Assembly: GCA_947503575.1 (NCBI GenBank)
Contig: CANNDZ010000001.1
Coordinates: 744,001 to 808,000, forward strand
DNA: 64,000 nucleotides
Origin: an uncultured Kordiimonas sp.
GTDB taxonomy: Bacteria > Pseudomonadota > Alphaproteobacteria > Sphingomonadales > Kordiimonadaceae
Reading direction: 5' to 3'
The notes under the pieces: model-generated
The model's input: only the letters and a program-made list of their open reading frames with translations
Told to the model about the DNA's origin: nothing
Database searches by the model: none
In this document: piece by piece, positions 30,143-39,403 of the stretch
Layout of the letters: the number at the start of each line of letters is the position of its first letter
Position numbering within the stretch: the stretch's first letter is position 1
Made by a program: the position numbers and the translations under genes

Positions 30143-30833
30143 ATGCCTGTTTTTTGCGCCCTTGTTACTGTTAGGGCTTAGCTTTTCTGTCCATGCGCAG
30201 GCTGACGCCTGTGGCACAAACGGCGTGTCGCTTGATCATGTGATTTGGGCAGTGCCCGATCTGGAAGATTATGTCACCCGGTTTGAAGCGCTGACAAGTA
30301 TCAAGCCCAAATACGGCGGGGAGCATACCAACGGCGTAACGGCCAATTATCTGGTGGCTTTGGGGCCATGCACATACCTTGAAATTGTTGGGCCCAAGCC
30401 GGGTGTTACGCCCGAAATGATGGGCGACCGCGCGGCCATGTATGCACGCGAGCATGTTGCAGGCTTTGCCTTTGGCGCGGACCTTGACAGCCCCCCAGAA
30501 GCGCTGAGCAGCCTTACGCTCGGTAAACGATCAGAAGGTGGGCGCACCAAACCCGATGGCTCCGCGCTGTCGTGGGTAACGGCAGGCCTGACAGACTTTG
30601 ACTTTGGTGAGGACAAGTTTCAGTTTGTTATTGACTGGACCAGCGAACCGCACCCGGCGAACACAGCGGCAGAAGGCGCAGAAATCCTGCAACTTACTAT
30701 CGCCAACCCGCAGGTAACAGGCCTGCGTGACCTGGTGGAGGGGAACCGCCTGCCAATTGTGTTGCAGCCATCGGGTGTGCCCAATATATGGCTGACAATT
30801 AACACCCCGCGCGGATCTGTGATTTTACGGTAG
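30132..30833 (+). CDS. secreted VOC/glyoxalase-like domain protein
   Basis: In-frame TTG start gives signal peptide MKIKCLFFAPLLLLGLSFSVHAQA; VSLDHVIWAVPDLEDYVTRFEALTSIKPKYGGEHTNGVTANYLVALGPCTYLEIVGPKP. Confidence 0.78.
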   Translation: MKIKCLFFAPLLLLGLSFSVHAQADACGTNGVSLDHVIWAVPDLEDYVTRFEALTSIKPKYGGEHTNGVTANYLVALGPCTYLEIVGPKPGVTPEMMGDRAAMYAREHVAGFAFGADLDSPPEALSSLTLGKRSEGGRTKPDGSALSWVTAGLTDFDFGEDKFQFVIDWTSEPHPANTAAEGAEILQLTIANPQVTGLRDLVEGNRLPIVLQPSGVPNIWLTINTPRGSVILR

Positions 30834-30849
30834 AGTTAGCAGCGGCAAA

Positions 30850-30872
30850 AAAGCGGGCCTTAAACCCGCTTT
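30850..30872. terminator. bidirectional terminator between convergent genes
   Basis: AAAGCGGG-CCTTAAA-CCCGCTTT hairpin preceded by an A-run; overlaps the coq7 stop codon. Confidence 0.65.
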
Positions 30873-31441
30873 GAAATCCAGATCGCGGCACGGCACCCGG
30901 CTTTGATCGCGGTCGACAATACAGGATAGCCAACGGCTTCCTCGGCGCCGTGTTCTTCGGCAATCTTCTTGTGCTCAACTTCTTCGGCCTGAAACTGCTC
31001 GATCACTTCTTCCAGTTCCGGGTCTTTGCCTTTCAGCGCCTGGCGTTGCTCTTCATAGTGCTCGTCGATCACTTCTTCAACCGCCTGCGTGCAGGCCATG
31101 GCCGCTTTTTCACCCATGAGCGCCGTGGTGGCACCCAGCGCAAACCCGGCAATGTCCCAAAGGGGGGTCATGATGGTGGGCCGCACCTTGCGTTCGGTCA
31201 CGATTTTATTAAACCGGTCCAGATGCACCTTTTCCTGTTCGTGCATGTGCTGCAACAGGCCCGCCTTGGGGTGATTGTCGCCCAATATGGCGCGCTGGCC
31301 CGCATAAATGCGCACAGCACCAAATTCGCCAGCATGATCCACCCGCACCATACGCTCTTTTTCCTGATCCAGCGTGCGGTCACCTGGCAATGGCAGTGGC
31401 TCAGTGTGGGATGCTTGATCGTTTGGCGTTGCTTTTGCCAT
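30860..31441 (-). CDS. coq7: demethoxyubiquinone hydroxylase (COQ7 family)
   Basis: RMVRVDHAGEFGAVRIYAGQRAILGDN...MHEQEKVHLDRFN...EVIDEHYEEQ...EEVEHKKIAEEHGAEEA diiron motifs. Confidence 0.95.
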   Translation of the reverse strand: MAKATPNDQASHTEPLPLPGDRTLDQEKERMVRVDHAGEFGAVRIYAGQRAILGDNHPKAGLLQHMHEQEKVHLDRFNKIVTERKVRPTIMTPLWDIAGFALGATTALMGEKAAMACTQAVEEVIDEHYEEQRQALKGKDPELEEVIEQFQAEEVEHKKIAEEHGAEEAVGYPVLSTAIKAGCRAAIWISKRV

Positions 31442-31461
31442 GAGGGAACTGTCCTTTTATA

Positions 31462-31950
31462 TCAGCGTGCGCGACCAATTTTGCGCAAGCAAAACAGCGT
31501 TAACGCTGAAGCCAGAATAAAGTTATAGCCCGCCATCGCGATGCCAAACAAGGACCATGCTATTTCGTCGCACCGGATCAACGGCGCATTCATGATGGAT
31601 TCATAAAGTTCGTTTGCGCTATCCGCAATGCCGACGACACTTGAGCAGGTGGAAATGCCTTCCCACCAGCGCTGTTCTACCCCCACATGAAACATAGCAA
31701 GCCCGGCGTCTGTAGCGAACACCAGCGCCAGCAAAAACAGCACCGGTTTTTGCGGCACCTTTGGTGCCGCGGTTGCCACCAGCGCGACGCCCATGGCCAC
31801 CATGTAAGGATACCGCTGCCACCAGCACATGTCGCATGGGTGGTAGCCCGCGAACTGAAACCCGAAGGCGGTAGCCAGAATAATCGCTGCTGCCACGCCC
31901 GCAAACAACACCGGGTTTTTATGCGGGAAAGAGAAAAGGGAATTGCTCAT
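31462..31950 (-). CDS. dsbB: disulfide bond formation protein B
   Basis: GFQFAGYHPCDMCWWQRYPYMVAM (CXXC), TM helices. Confidence 0.88.
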   Translation of the reverse strand: MSNSLFSFPHKNPVLFAGVAAAIILATAFGFQFAGYHPCDMCWWQRYPYMVAMGVALVATAAPKVPQKPVLFLLALVFATDAGLAMFHVGVEQRWWEGISTCSSVVGIADSANELYESIMNAPLIRCDEIAWSLFGIAMAGYNFILASALTLFCLRKIGRAR

Positions 31951-31962
31951 GACGATGCTGCC

Positions 31963-32541
31963 TCAGATAAATTTCAAAACAACAAACCCGGCGATGCCCA
32001 GCGCGACCATTGCGCTTGTGACAAGCCCCAGGCGTTTTTCAATGAAGGCCCGAATGGGTTCGCCGAACTTCCACAATAGCCCTGCCACCAGGTAAAAGCG
32101 TGCGCCGCGCGCAGGGATGGAGGCGGCAACAAACAATAGCGGGTTCATGGCAACCAGCCCGCTGGCGATTGTGACCACCTTGAAGGGGATAGGGGTAAAG
32201 CCTGCCACCAGAACAATCAGGATACCCCATTCATCATAATACCCCCGGAAGTTTGCGAATTGGTTCTCATAGCCATAAAATTCAACAATCGGGCGACCGA
32301 TGGTTTCAAACAAGGCGGCACCTATTATGTAGCCTGCAACACCGCCCAGCACTGAAAATATCAGCGTAATCGTGGCAAGCCGCCATGCTTTCAACCGGTT
32401 GGCCAGCACCATGGGGATCAGCATAAGATCGATCGGCACCGGGAAAAAACTGGATTCGGCAAACGAAATCCCGGCCAGCCATTTTTCACCTGCCGGGCTT
32501 TGTGCCTTGTTTATCATCCAGTCATACAGTGGCCTGATCAC
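31963..32541 (-). CDS. YqaA/DedA-like membrane protein
   Basis: AGEKWLAGISFAESSFFPVPIDLMLIPMVLAN...AGFTPIPFKVVTIASGLVAMNPLLFVAAS. Confidence 0.87.
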   Translation of the reverse strand: MIRPLYDWMINKAQSPAGEKWLAGISFAESSFFPVPIDLMLIPMVLANRLKAWRLATITLIFSVLGGVAGYIIGAALFETIGRPIVEFYGYENQFANFRGYYDEWGILIVLVAGFTPIPFKVVTIASGLVAMNPLLFVAASIPARGARFYLVAGLLWKFGEPIRAFIEKRLGLVTSAMVALGIAGFVVLKFI

Positions 32542-32659
32542 GCGCTGCTTTCCTGTTATGTGCCTGTTTTACCGGACCGATGCATAGCAACGCGGGCACA
32601 CAAACACAATCTATCGATTGGGGGATTGCAGGAATGTGAACCGTGTCGAATAACGGCGC

Positions 32660-32687
32660 TTGACGCCGGTAGATTGCACAGTATGAT
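32660..32687 (+). promoter_or_regulatory. sigma70-type promoter for tRNA-Leu
   Basis: TTGACG - 16 nt - TATGAT, about 30 nt upstream of the tRNA. Confidence 0.55.
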
Positions 32688-32717
32688 GCACCCCGCTCAA
32701 CCGAGCCTTCCTCACAG

Positions 32718-32804
32718 GCCCCTGTGGCGGAACTGGTAGACGCGCGGGATTCAAAATCCCGTTCCCTTTTGGGAGTGTCGGTTCGATTCCGACCGGGGGC
32801 ACCA
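32718..32804 (+). tRNA. tRNA-Leu (CAA anticodon), CCA encoded
   Basis: GCCCCTG/CGGGGGC acceptor stem, CGGGA-TTCAAAA-TCCCG anticodon arm, variable arm, GGTTCGATTCC T-loop, terminal ACCA. Confidence 0.95.
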
Positions 32805-32831
32805 TTTCTCTTTAAGCTACCCAATGCCGTT

Positions 32832-34109
32832 CTAGCGCGGGAATCCGCTGATCCACATTATTTCTGCGGGGTCTTCCAGTTGCAGCAGGGCTTTGATGGC
32901 GGCTTGCTTGTCCGGGCTGTTTTCATAAAATCCGCGCGCAATTTGCTCCCCGACATAATACCCAAGATCTGCGACCCACTCGTCGTCGTAACTTTTGCCG
33001 TTGTTGCCGGTCCAATCGGAAAAGTCTGTTTTGTCTTGCTCTGCCAGGAACCGTTCAATGACCATTTGCTGGTTCGCGTTGCCGAAAGTGGTGTAGGGCA
33101 TGGGCACTGATTTTTGCCCGAACACGAGGTTGGCCAAAAAATCCGCCCCGCCTTCCACCAGCGCGTTCCCCAAAACCGTACGGTGGCTGGTGTTTTGAAG
33201 AAAATGCACATATTCGTGCAAAATCACCCACAGGCTGTCGTTTGGTGTGCTGAGGAAAGGCGCTGTCCATGCTGGCAATCCGGATGCGTGGGTTTTATCC
33301 AGCGTGACAAAATCCAACCCGAGGAGAAGGCCATTGCTGCTTGCGGTGCCAGCGGACGTATGCCGCCCGACAATGAAATGCACTTTTGGCAGGTCCCCCG
33401 CGCCCGCAGTGTCGCGCAGGCGGTTCATGGCCGTAATAACGCGGGGCGCAAGGCGCTGCAGTTCCTGCAGGGACTGCCGAAGGCTGGCATAATAGAGGCG
33501 GTTGGCCTCCACATGCGCGGTAAAGGCCTCAACGCTATCGACCTTCATCGACACATAGTCGACCATCGCGGGTGAGGCCTTGGCAAAATAGTGCGTGTTA
33601 TAAATGTCGGCTTTCTTGTGTGGTTCTGCGGATCCTGCCTGACCAAAGGCATCGAAAAACCGCTGAGCATCGGCAAAATTCAAGACACTTGCTGTGTCTA
33701 CCTTGTCACGGGTTTGTTGATTTTCATTTTCCTTGAGAAGCGCAAGTACTGTTGGGAAGCCGGGTTGATCTCTTAAAGGGGCGAAAAACTCGCCCTGCTC
33801 GAAATGGCTGTACCCTGCATAACCGCTGTCAGCTAACACCTTCATTGTCGCCAGTGCAGCAGCCAGATCACCTGCCAGGATATAATTGCCAATGGCCTGA
33901 TTAAGGCCGTATTCGGCGCTCAGTCCAAAGGACACAGCTTTTTCGTATGCGGCTGCAGCGGCGGCATGCTCTGTTGCTTTCTCCAGCGTGTTTGCTTCGG
34001 ATTTCACTTTCAGGGCTTTTTCAAGATCAGACGCGGGCTGCGCGTCCGCAACCGCTATGGTGGGCAGTATCAGACCTGCCAAAAGCGCAAGACCGCAAAG
34101 GCGTTTCAT
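32832..34109 (-). CDS. secreted putative zinc-dependent peptidase (gluzincin-like)
   Basis: WVILHEYVHFLQNTSHRTVLGNALVEGGADFLANLVFG: HEXXH plus downstream Glu; signal peptide. Confidence 0.65.
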   Translation of the reverse strand: MKRLCGLALLAGLILPTIAVADAQPASDLEKALKVKSEANTLEKATEHAAAAAAYEKAVSFGLSAEYGLNQAIGNYILAGDLAAALATMKVLADSGYAGYSHFEQGEFFAPLRDQPGFPTVLALLKENENQQTRDKVDTASVLNFADAQRFFDAFGQAGSAEPHKKADIYNTHYFAKASPAMVDYVSMKVDSVEAFTAHVEANRLYYASLRQSLQELQRLAPRVITAMNRLRDTAGAGDLPKVHFIVGRHTSAGTASSNGLLLGLDFVTLDKTHASGLPAWTAPFLSTPNDSLWVILHEYVHFLQNTSHRTVLGNALVEGGADFLANLVFGQKSVPMPYTTFGNANQQMVIERFLAEQDKTDFSDWTGNNGKSYDDEWVADLGYYVGEQIARGFYENSPDKQAAIKALLQLEDPAEIMWISGFPR

Positions 34110-34284
34110 CGTTATTCCCCAAACCTTTTTCCTCGCCTCATTATACACAGTATCTCCATGATTACTACTTGTGTAGTTGAGCTATGCGAGGGTAATGGTT
34201 GCCGCAAACTTTCGGCGTATGGGATCTATGCTGTTTTGAGCAGGCAAGATGCTTTATCCGGGCGAACAGCTCACCTGCTGCAGG

Positions 34285-34911
34285 CTACTTCCGGGGCTTT
34301 TTAAGCACCATAAAGGCTACACCTTTGTGGCCGGGCTTGATGTTCAGCTCCACGTCAAAGCCTGCAGCCTTGAAATCTGCCTCCAGGTCTTGGGCTGAGA
34401 ATCGCGCCACAAAGGGTGCCAGGCCAAAAAGCTGCATAACCGGGATCAAATGGCCCAATACGCCGAACCCGTCCTTAATGCAGACTGTTGAGTTGATAAA
34501 AACGCCGCCGGGTTTTAGGGCATCAAATGTGCGCTTGATCGCTGATTGCCGATCCTCCAGAAGGTGCAAGACCGAAAGTGCGAGAGCCATGTCATAGCTT
34601 TCAGGCTGAAGGTCCAGATCCTCGATTGTATTGCGTTCAAACGTGATGTTGCTAATGCCTGCTTCTGCCGCTCGTTCGCGCGCGATGTCCAGCATATTTT
34701 CTGAAACATCGATCGCCCTGATGGTGGCAACATGCGGTGCGTGTTTGATTGCTGTTGAGCCAGTGCCACACCCAATCTCCAACAGGTGCATGTCGGGCTT
34801 CATGTAACTACGGCTAATCTCCAGCTTTTTTTGATAAGATTTTTCATCCTTAATCGGCTGCGCAGCATATTTTTTGGCGATTTTGTCCCAAAATTTCTGT
34901 GATGATTTCAT
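34285..34911 (-). CDS. class I SAM-dependent methyltransferase
   Basis: MHLLEIGCGTGSTAIKHAPHVATIRAIDVSENMLDIAR...YDMALALSVLHLLED. Confidence 0.92.
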   Translation of the reverse strand: MKSSQKFWDKIAKKYAAQPIKDEKSYQKKLEISRSYMKPDMHLLEIGCGTGSTAIKHAPHVATIRAIDVSENMLDIARERAAEAGISNITFERNTIEDLDLQPESYDMALALSVLHLLEDRQSAIKRTFDALKPGGVFINSTVCIKDGFGVLGHLIPVMQLFGLAPFVARFSAQDLEADFKAAGFDVELNIKPGHKGVAFMVLKKPRK

Positions 34912-34993
34912 TCTGTCCTCGCTATTTATAGTTTTATTTGCTGGATGTGGGGATGCTTAGTGCGCGGGTCTACCCCAAACGGAAAAAAGAAAA

Positions 34994-35890
34994 TTAGGGC
35001 GTCGCGAAACGGCTTTTGATATGCCTGATCAACTGATGCCCCAGCGGGGATAGGGAGCGCGCTGTTTCACGGTACAAGATTTTTGGCATCGAAGATTGCG
35101 GCAGGTCAGAAAGCGCAACAATCACAACGTCGCCCTGCTGCTCATAGGTTTGTGCCAAATTAAGCGGTAACAAAGTCACCATGTCTGTTGCGCGCGTCAC
35201 TTGCACAAGCGCTTCATAGTTTTCGCTCAAGCACAGGCTTTCGCCGCTGCTTGATGCACTAAGCGCATTGCCCACCGAAGCAAACTGCGCAGGGGCAGGG
35301 CTGTGACCAACAGAGTAACCGGCGAGGCTGGAAAGCGAGGGGCTTGCAATGCGGTTTAGCGGATGACCTTTTTTCACCAGCGCAACAATCGGTTGTGGGG
35401 TCAGTTCTATCGCCTGAATATCGGCCGCGGGGGGTGGCCCCGCCAAATCGCAAACCGCTATATCAACGGTGTCGTCGATCAAGCGTGCAACCAGACTGTC
35501 GGTGTCGCCGGTTTCCAGGCGAAGCTGCACGGCTTCATGGTCTTTGACCACAGTTTCAATAAGCTGGGTTGATAGTAAAACCGTATAAGCCGGACCCAGC
35601 CCGATGGTGATGTGGCCAGAGACCCCTGTGCCCCAGTCGCGCACCATTTTTTCTGTATCCGCGACGGAGCGCAGGATGTTGCGCCCCTGATCTACGAGGC
35701 TCGCCCCCAAATCTGTCAGTTTGAGGCGTCGTCCCTCGCGCTCAAACAGCTGGGTGTCCAGAAATGTTTCAAGCGCATGGATGCTTTTTGTCAGGGCGGG
35801 CTGTGTGATGTGCAAGCGCTCTGATGCTTTGGCCAGTGTGCCTTCATCGGCGATTGTTACCAGGTGGCGTAAATGTCGAACATCTAACAA
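34994..35890 (-). CDS. LysR family transcriptional regulator
   Basis: LDVRHLRHLVTIADEGTLAKASERLHITQPALTKSIHALETFLDTQLFEREGRRLKLTDLG; ORF opens at 35929, likely starts near 35890. Confidence 0.9.
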   Translation of the reverse strand: MLDVRHLRHLVTIADEGTLAKASERLHITQPALTKSIHALETFLDTQLFEREGRRLKLTDLGASLVDQGRNILRSVADTEKMVRDWGTGVSGHITIGLGPAYTVLLSTQLIETVVKDHEAVQLRLETGDTDSLVARLIDDTVDIAVCDLAGPPPAADIQAIELTPQPIVALVKKGHPLNRIASPSLSSLAGYSVGHSPAPAQFASVGNALSASSSGESLCLSENYEALVQVTRATDMVTLLPLNLAQTYEQQGDVVIVALSDLPQSSMPKILYRETARSLSPLGHQLIRHIKSRFATP

Positions 35891-35980
35891 TATATTACCA
35901 TTGGTTATGTAATAATGAATATATATCACTTTTTAGTATCATTTAGGCATCCTATTGTCACGCCTTAAGGGAGAGACATC

Positions 35981-36820
35981 ATGACAAGTGCCGCCATTAT
36001 CATTGCCGCCTGGTTTTTTATGATTCTGCTGGAAATCCTGGCAGGCCGGTTTCTGGAAAAAGAAAAAACCAAACTGCGCGATGTTGTGATTGAGGTGTTT
36101 TCAACCGCTAACGTGTTTTTCATAAGCGTGCCGCTGGTCATATTGGCGGGGGCAAGCTTGGCGGCATATCTATTCCCGGTTTATGCTGACGCGCTGGCTG
36201 GATTGCCTTTTTGGGCCATGTTCCTGTTGTTCATGGTGGGCGATGACATGATGCAATACTGGTGGCATCGGGCCAGTCATTCTTTCCCCATGCTGTATAA
36301 TCTGCATCGGGTTCATCATGATGCAGATTACCTGAACGTGCGCATCACCTACCGCAATGGACTATTTTACTATATCCCCATGCCAAGCCTGTGGGTCACA
36401 GGGTTGTTGGTTTACCTTGGCGGCGGCGAGGTCTATGCCTTTTATGCCGTTGCCAAAAGTATTGTTATTATCGGCGCTCATTCCAGCGTTCACTGGGACG
36501 AACCTTTGTATAAAATCAAATGGCTGTCGCCCCTGATGTGGGTTGTGGAACGTACCATTTCGACCCCGGCGACCCATTCAGCGCACCATGGTCGCCACAA
36601 GTCAGACGGGGTTACCCACTATAAAGGCAATTTCTCGAACTTCTTTTTCTTGTGGGATGTGCTGTTTGGTACTGCCAAAATTACCCGCCGGTACCCCTAT
36701 GAGTACGGCGTTGAAAACCTCAATGAGGTGACGGGTAGCCAGCTTTTGCTGTGGCCCCTGGTTGGCGGCAAACAGGGAACCGTTGAAACGGTTACGCCCG
36801 CGCCCAAAGCGGCGGAGTAA
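35981..36820 (+). CDS. sterol desaturase/fatty acid hydroxylase superfamily protein
   Basis: QYWWHRASHSFPMLYNLHRVHHDADYLN...HSSVHWD...HSAHHGRHKSDGVTHYKGNFSNFFFLWDVLFGT His-box motifs. Confidence 0.92.
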   Translation: MTSAAIIIAAWFFMILLEILAGRFLEKEKTKLRDVVIEVFSTANVFFISVPLVILAGASLAAYLFPVYADALAGLPFWAMFLLFMVGDDMMQYWWHRASHSFPMLYNLHRVHHDADYLNVRITYRNGLFYYIPMPSLWVTGLLVYLGGGEVYAFYAVAKSIVIIGAHSSVHWDEPLYKIKWLSPLMWVVERTISTPATHSAHHGRHKSDGVTHYKGNFSNFFFLWDVLFGTAKITRRYPYEYGVENLNEVTGSQLLLWPLVGGKQGTVETVTPAPKAAE

Positions 36821-36907
36821 AACAACTAGACTTGCCGCCCGATACCACCCACGCCATAGTGTCCTGCGCTTAAGCGACGATATTTGTAGCAACAATAGGT
36901 CTGGCGA

Positions 36908-37459
36908 ATGCAACCCTTGATCCTGCCATTTGGTGGCAAAACCCCGGTTATTCATGACAGTGCTTTTATTGCCCCTGGCGCTGTTATCATTGGTGACGTT
37001 GAAATTGGGCCTGACGCCAGCATTTGGTATGGCAGTGTTTTGCGGGCGGATTGTAACAAAGTTATTGTCGGCGCCCGCAGCAACATTCAGGACGGTACCA
37101 TCATCCATGTCGATGTGCCCGACGTGGGCGGCACGCCGTGTATTATTGGTGAGGATGCATTGATCGGCCACAAATGCATGCTGCATGGCTGCACAATCGA
37201 AGATCGTGGTTTTGTTGGTATGTGTGCAACTGTACTGGACGGTGCCGTCGTCGAATCTGGCGGCTTTTTGGCGGCAGGGGCGTTTTTGGGCACATGCAAG
37301 CGTTTACCATCGGGCGAAATGTGGGCCGGTCTGCCAGCACGTAAATTCCGGGACCTCAAGGAGGGGGAAGACAAGATGATGCTGATGGGCGCGCAGCATT
37401 ATGTTCATGAAGCACACGCTCACAAAGCAGCGGTTGCAGACCTGGAAGCCACTGATTAG
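36908..37459 (+). CDS. gamma carbonic anhydrase family protein
   Basis: left-handed beta-helix repeats; FIAPGAVIIGDVEIGPDASIWYGSVLRADCNKVIVGARSNIQDGTIIHVD...ALIGHKCMLHGCTIEDRGFVGM. Confidence 0.94.
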   Translation: MQPLILPFGGKTPVIHDSAFIAPGAVIIGDVEIGPDASIWYGSVLRADCNKVIVGARSNIQDGTIIHVDVPDVGGTPCIIGEDALIGHKCMLHGCTIEDRGFVGMCATVLDGAVVESGGFLAAGAFLGTCKRLPSGEMWAGLPARKFRDLKEGEDKMMLMGAQHYVHEAHAHKAAVADLEATD

Positions 37460-37467
37460 GGCTAGAG

Positions 37468-37523
37468 CTCTAGACTCAGGGCCCTAGACCCGGGGCACTC
37501 GACTGAGGACCTAGACTATGTCA
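37468..37523. repeat. degenerate 14-bp tandem repeat, 4 units
   Basis: ctctagactcaggg / ccctagacccgggg / cactcgactgagga / cctagactatgtca between convergent gene ends. Confidence 0.55.
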
Positions 37524-38062
37524 GGTTTTTCCTCATCTGCAGGGTCATCGTTAGCAAGTGCAATGCTTGCGTCTGGGCTGATGACCGTAGTGTCCCCCTG
37601 ATTGGGTTTGAACTTCAAAATCACGGTTGGCAGGATGCTAAGCTCAAGCTCAATATCGCTGAAATGAAACTTGTTGAAATTCAGCTTGCTGCGGGCTGCA
37701 CTCGCCCGGAACAATGAACTCAGGATCGTGTTAACCAGCTTTTTATCATTGGTTTCTTCCAGTAAAGCTGCTTTTTCTTCGTCGCTGATTATGTCTTTCA
37801 ATCGCAAATGCGGTACAACCTTGGGCGACAGGCCAAGCCCAACCTCCAGTTCGGTGACTTCATAACCGGCGCGTTCTATGTAAGGCAGGGCTTCGTTGAA
37901 CCGGGCTGCTGTTTTCCCCAGCGTATCGCCGCTGAATTCTTTCAGGCCTTCGACCGTTGCGGCATAAGCGGAACTTGCGTTTTCGCTCCAGGTTGTCGTG
38001 TTTTCCCGCCCCAGTAATTTTTGGCGCATATCTTCCAGTATGTGTGGCAACCCTTTGGTCAT
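37511..38062 (-). CDS. hypothetical protein
   Basis: 183 aa ORF with codon structure consistent with coding; no recognised motif. Confidence 0.55.
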   Translation of the reverse strand: MTKGLPHILEDMRQKLLGRENTTTWSENASSAYAATVEGLKEFSGDTLGKTAARFNEALPYIERAGYEVTELEVGLGLSPKVVPHLRLKDIISDEEKAALLEETNDKKLVNTILSSLFRASAARSKLNFNKFHFSDIELELSILPTVILKFKPNQGDTTVISPDASIALANDDPADEEKPDIV

Positions 38063-38210
38063 TGTCGCGTGCTCCCCGAAGTATCGTTATCTTACCAAGA
38101 TGGCTGTAGCGTTCCGCCAAAACAAGGGTCATCCTGCTAAAACACGAGCGGAATGGAGCTATGGTTGAAATCAACTCCCCGCAGCGTACATTCATACAAT
38201 AGCAAGGGAG

Positions 38211-39182
38211 GTGGCATTGGGTATAGCGCAGCAGCAAAAATTGGGGTCAGGCTTTGGTCATGGATCGGTCGCCGCCGATGTGATGGACGGAGTTGACCTG
38301 GGCGGTAAAACAGCGGTGGTAACAGGCGGGTATTCTGGCCTGGGTCTGGAGACAGTGCGCGCCCTGGTGGTGGCCGGGGCCTCGGTTACTGTGCCCGCAA
38401 GACGACCAGAAGCGGCACAGGATGCCCTCGCTGAGTTTGGTGATGTGGTGCAGGTTGCCAAGCTTGACCTGTCCGACCTGGCAAGCGTGCGGCACTTTGC
38501 GACAGACTATGCTGCGCAGGGCACCGCACTGGATATTCTTATTAACAACGCAGGTATTATGGCCTGCCCGGAAACCCGTGTCGGCAACAACTGGGAAGTA
38601 CAGTTTGCAACCAATCACCTTGGTCATTTTGTCATGACGAAAGGATTGATGCCTGCCCTTATGAAAGCGGCAGCACCTAGGGTGGTTAGTCTTTCGTCGG
38701 TGGCGCACAAGCGTAGCGGAATTTTGTGGGATGACCCGCATTTCCACTCCACCCCTTATGAGAAATGGGTTGCCTACGGTCAGGCGAAGACGGCAAATGC
38801 GCTTTTTGCGCTTGGTCTGCACCAACTGTATGCAGGCGATGGATTGCTGGCATTTTCGGTGCACCCTGGCGGTATTATGACACCATTGCAGCGGCATTTG
38901 CCGAACGAGGAAATGATTGCCCTTGGTTGGACCGATGCATCCGGTAATCTGTCTGAGGCGGCACAGAAAATGTTCAAGTCAGTTGCTGGTGGTGCAGCGA
39001 CCAGCCTTTGGTGCGCGACATCCGCTTTGTTGGACGGACATGGCGGGGTGTACTGCGAAGACTGTGATGTTGCCGATATTCAAACAGACGAGTCGCCAAG
39101 GTTCATGCATGTTGCGCCGTGGGCAGTTGATGAAGAGGATGCGGCGCGTTTGTGGGACATGACGGAGCAGATGCTGGGTTAA
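38211..39182 (+). CDS. SDR family oxidoreductase
   Basis: GKTAVVTGGYSGLGLETVRALVVAGASVTVPARR...DILINNAGIMACP...YGQAKTANALFA. Confidence 0.93.
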   Translation: MALGIAQQQKLGSGFGHGSVAADVMDGVDLGGKTAVVTGGYSGLGLETVRALVVAGASVTVPARRPEAAQDALAEFGDVVQVAKLDLSDLASVRHFATDYAAQGTALDILINNAGIMACPETRVGNNWEVQFATNHLGHFVMTKGLMPALMKAAAPRVVSLSSVAHKRSGILWDDPHFHSTPYEKWVAYGQAKTANALFALGLHQLYAGDGLLAFSVHPGGIMTPLQRHLPNEEMIALGWTDASGNLSEAAQKMFKSVAGGAATSLWCATSALLDGHGGVYCEDCDVADIQTDESPRFMHVAPWAVDEEDAARLWDMTEQMLG

Positions 39183-39403
39183 ACTATCGTCCAGTGAGGT
39201 TAAAGGCACTTATTTTGAGCAATTATGGATTTCCGGCAGACTTCGTCTTGACCCGCGCCCCATTTTGGGATGGTATTTGGGCCAAGAAACCTCGGCGCTG
39301 ATTGCGTGCCGACCAAAACATGTATCTAGGGGCGCCTGACAAAGACGAATGCGGGCAAATCGTCATAAGCTTTGGCGTTATCCATTAGGGGAAGGACAAA
39401 CTA

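Noticed and set aside
32522-32824. 100-aa minus-strand ORF across the tRNA-Leu gene
   Set aside because: Overlaps the tRNA and its promoter on the opposite strand; typical spurious tRNA-derived ORF (GAPGRNRTDTPKRERDFESRAS).
37462-37494. Cluster of SacI/XbaI/ApaI/SmaI sites as a cloning-vector polylinker contaminant
   Set aside because: The sites follow a 14-bp degenerate repeat period and run continuously into native coding sequence on both sides, so a natural repeat is more likely.
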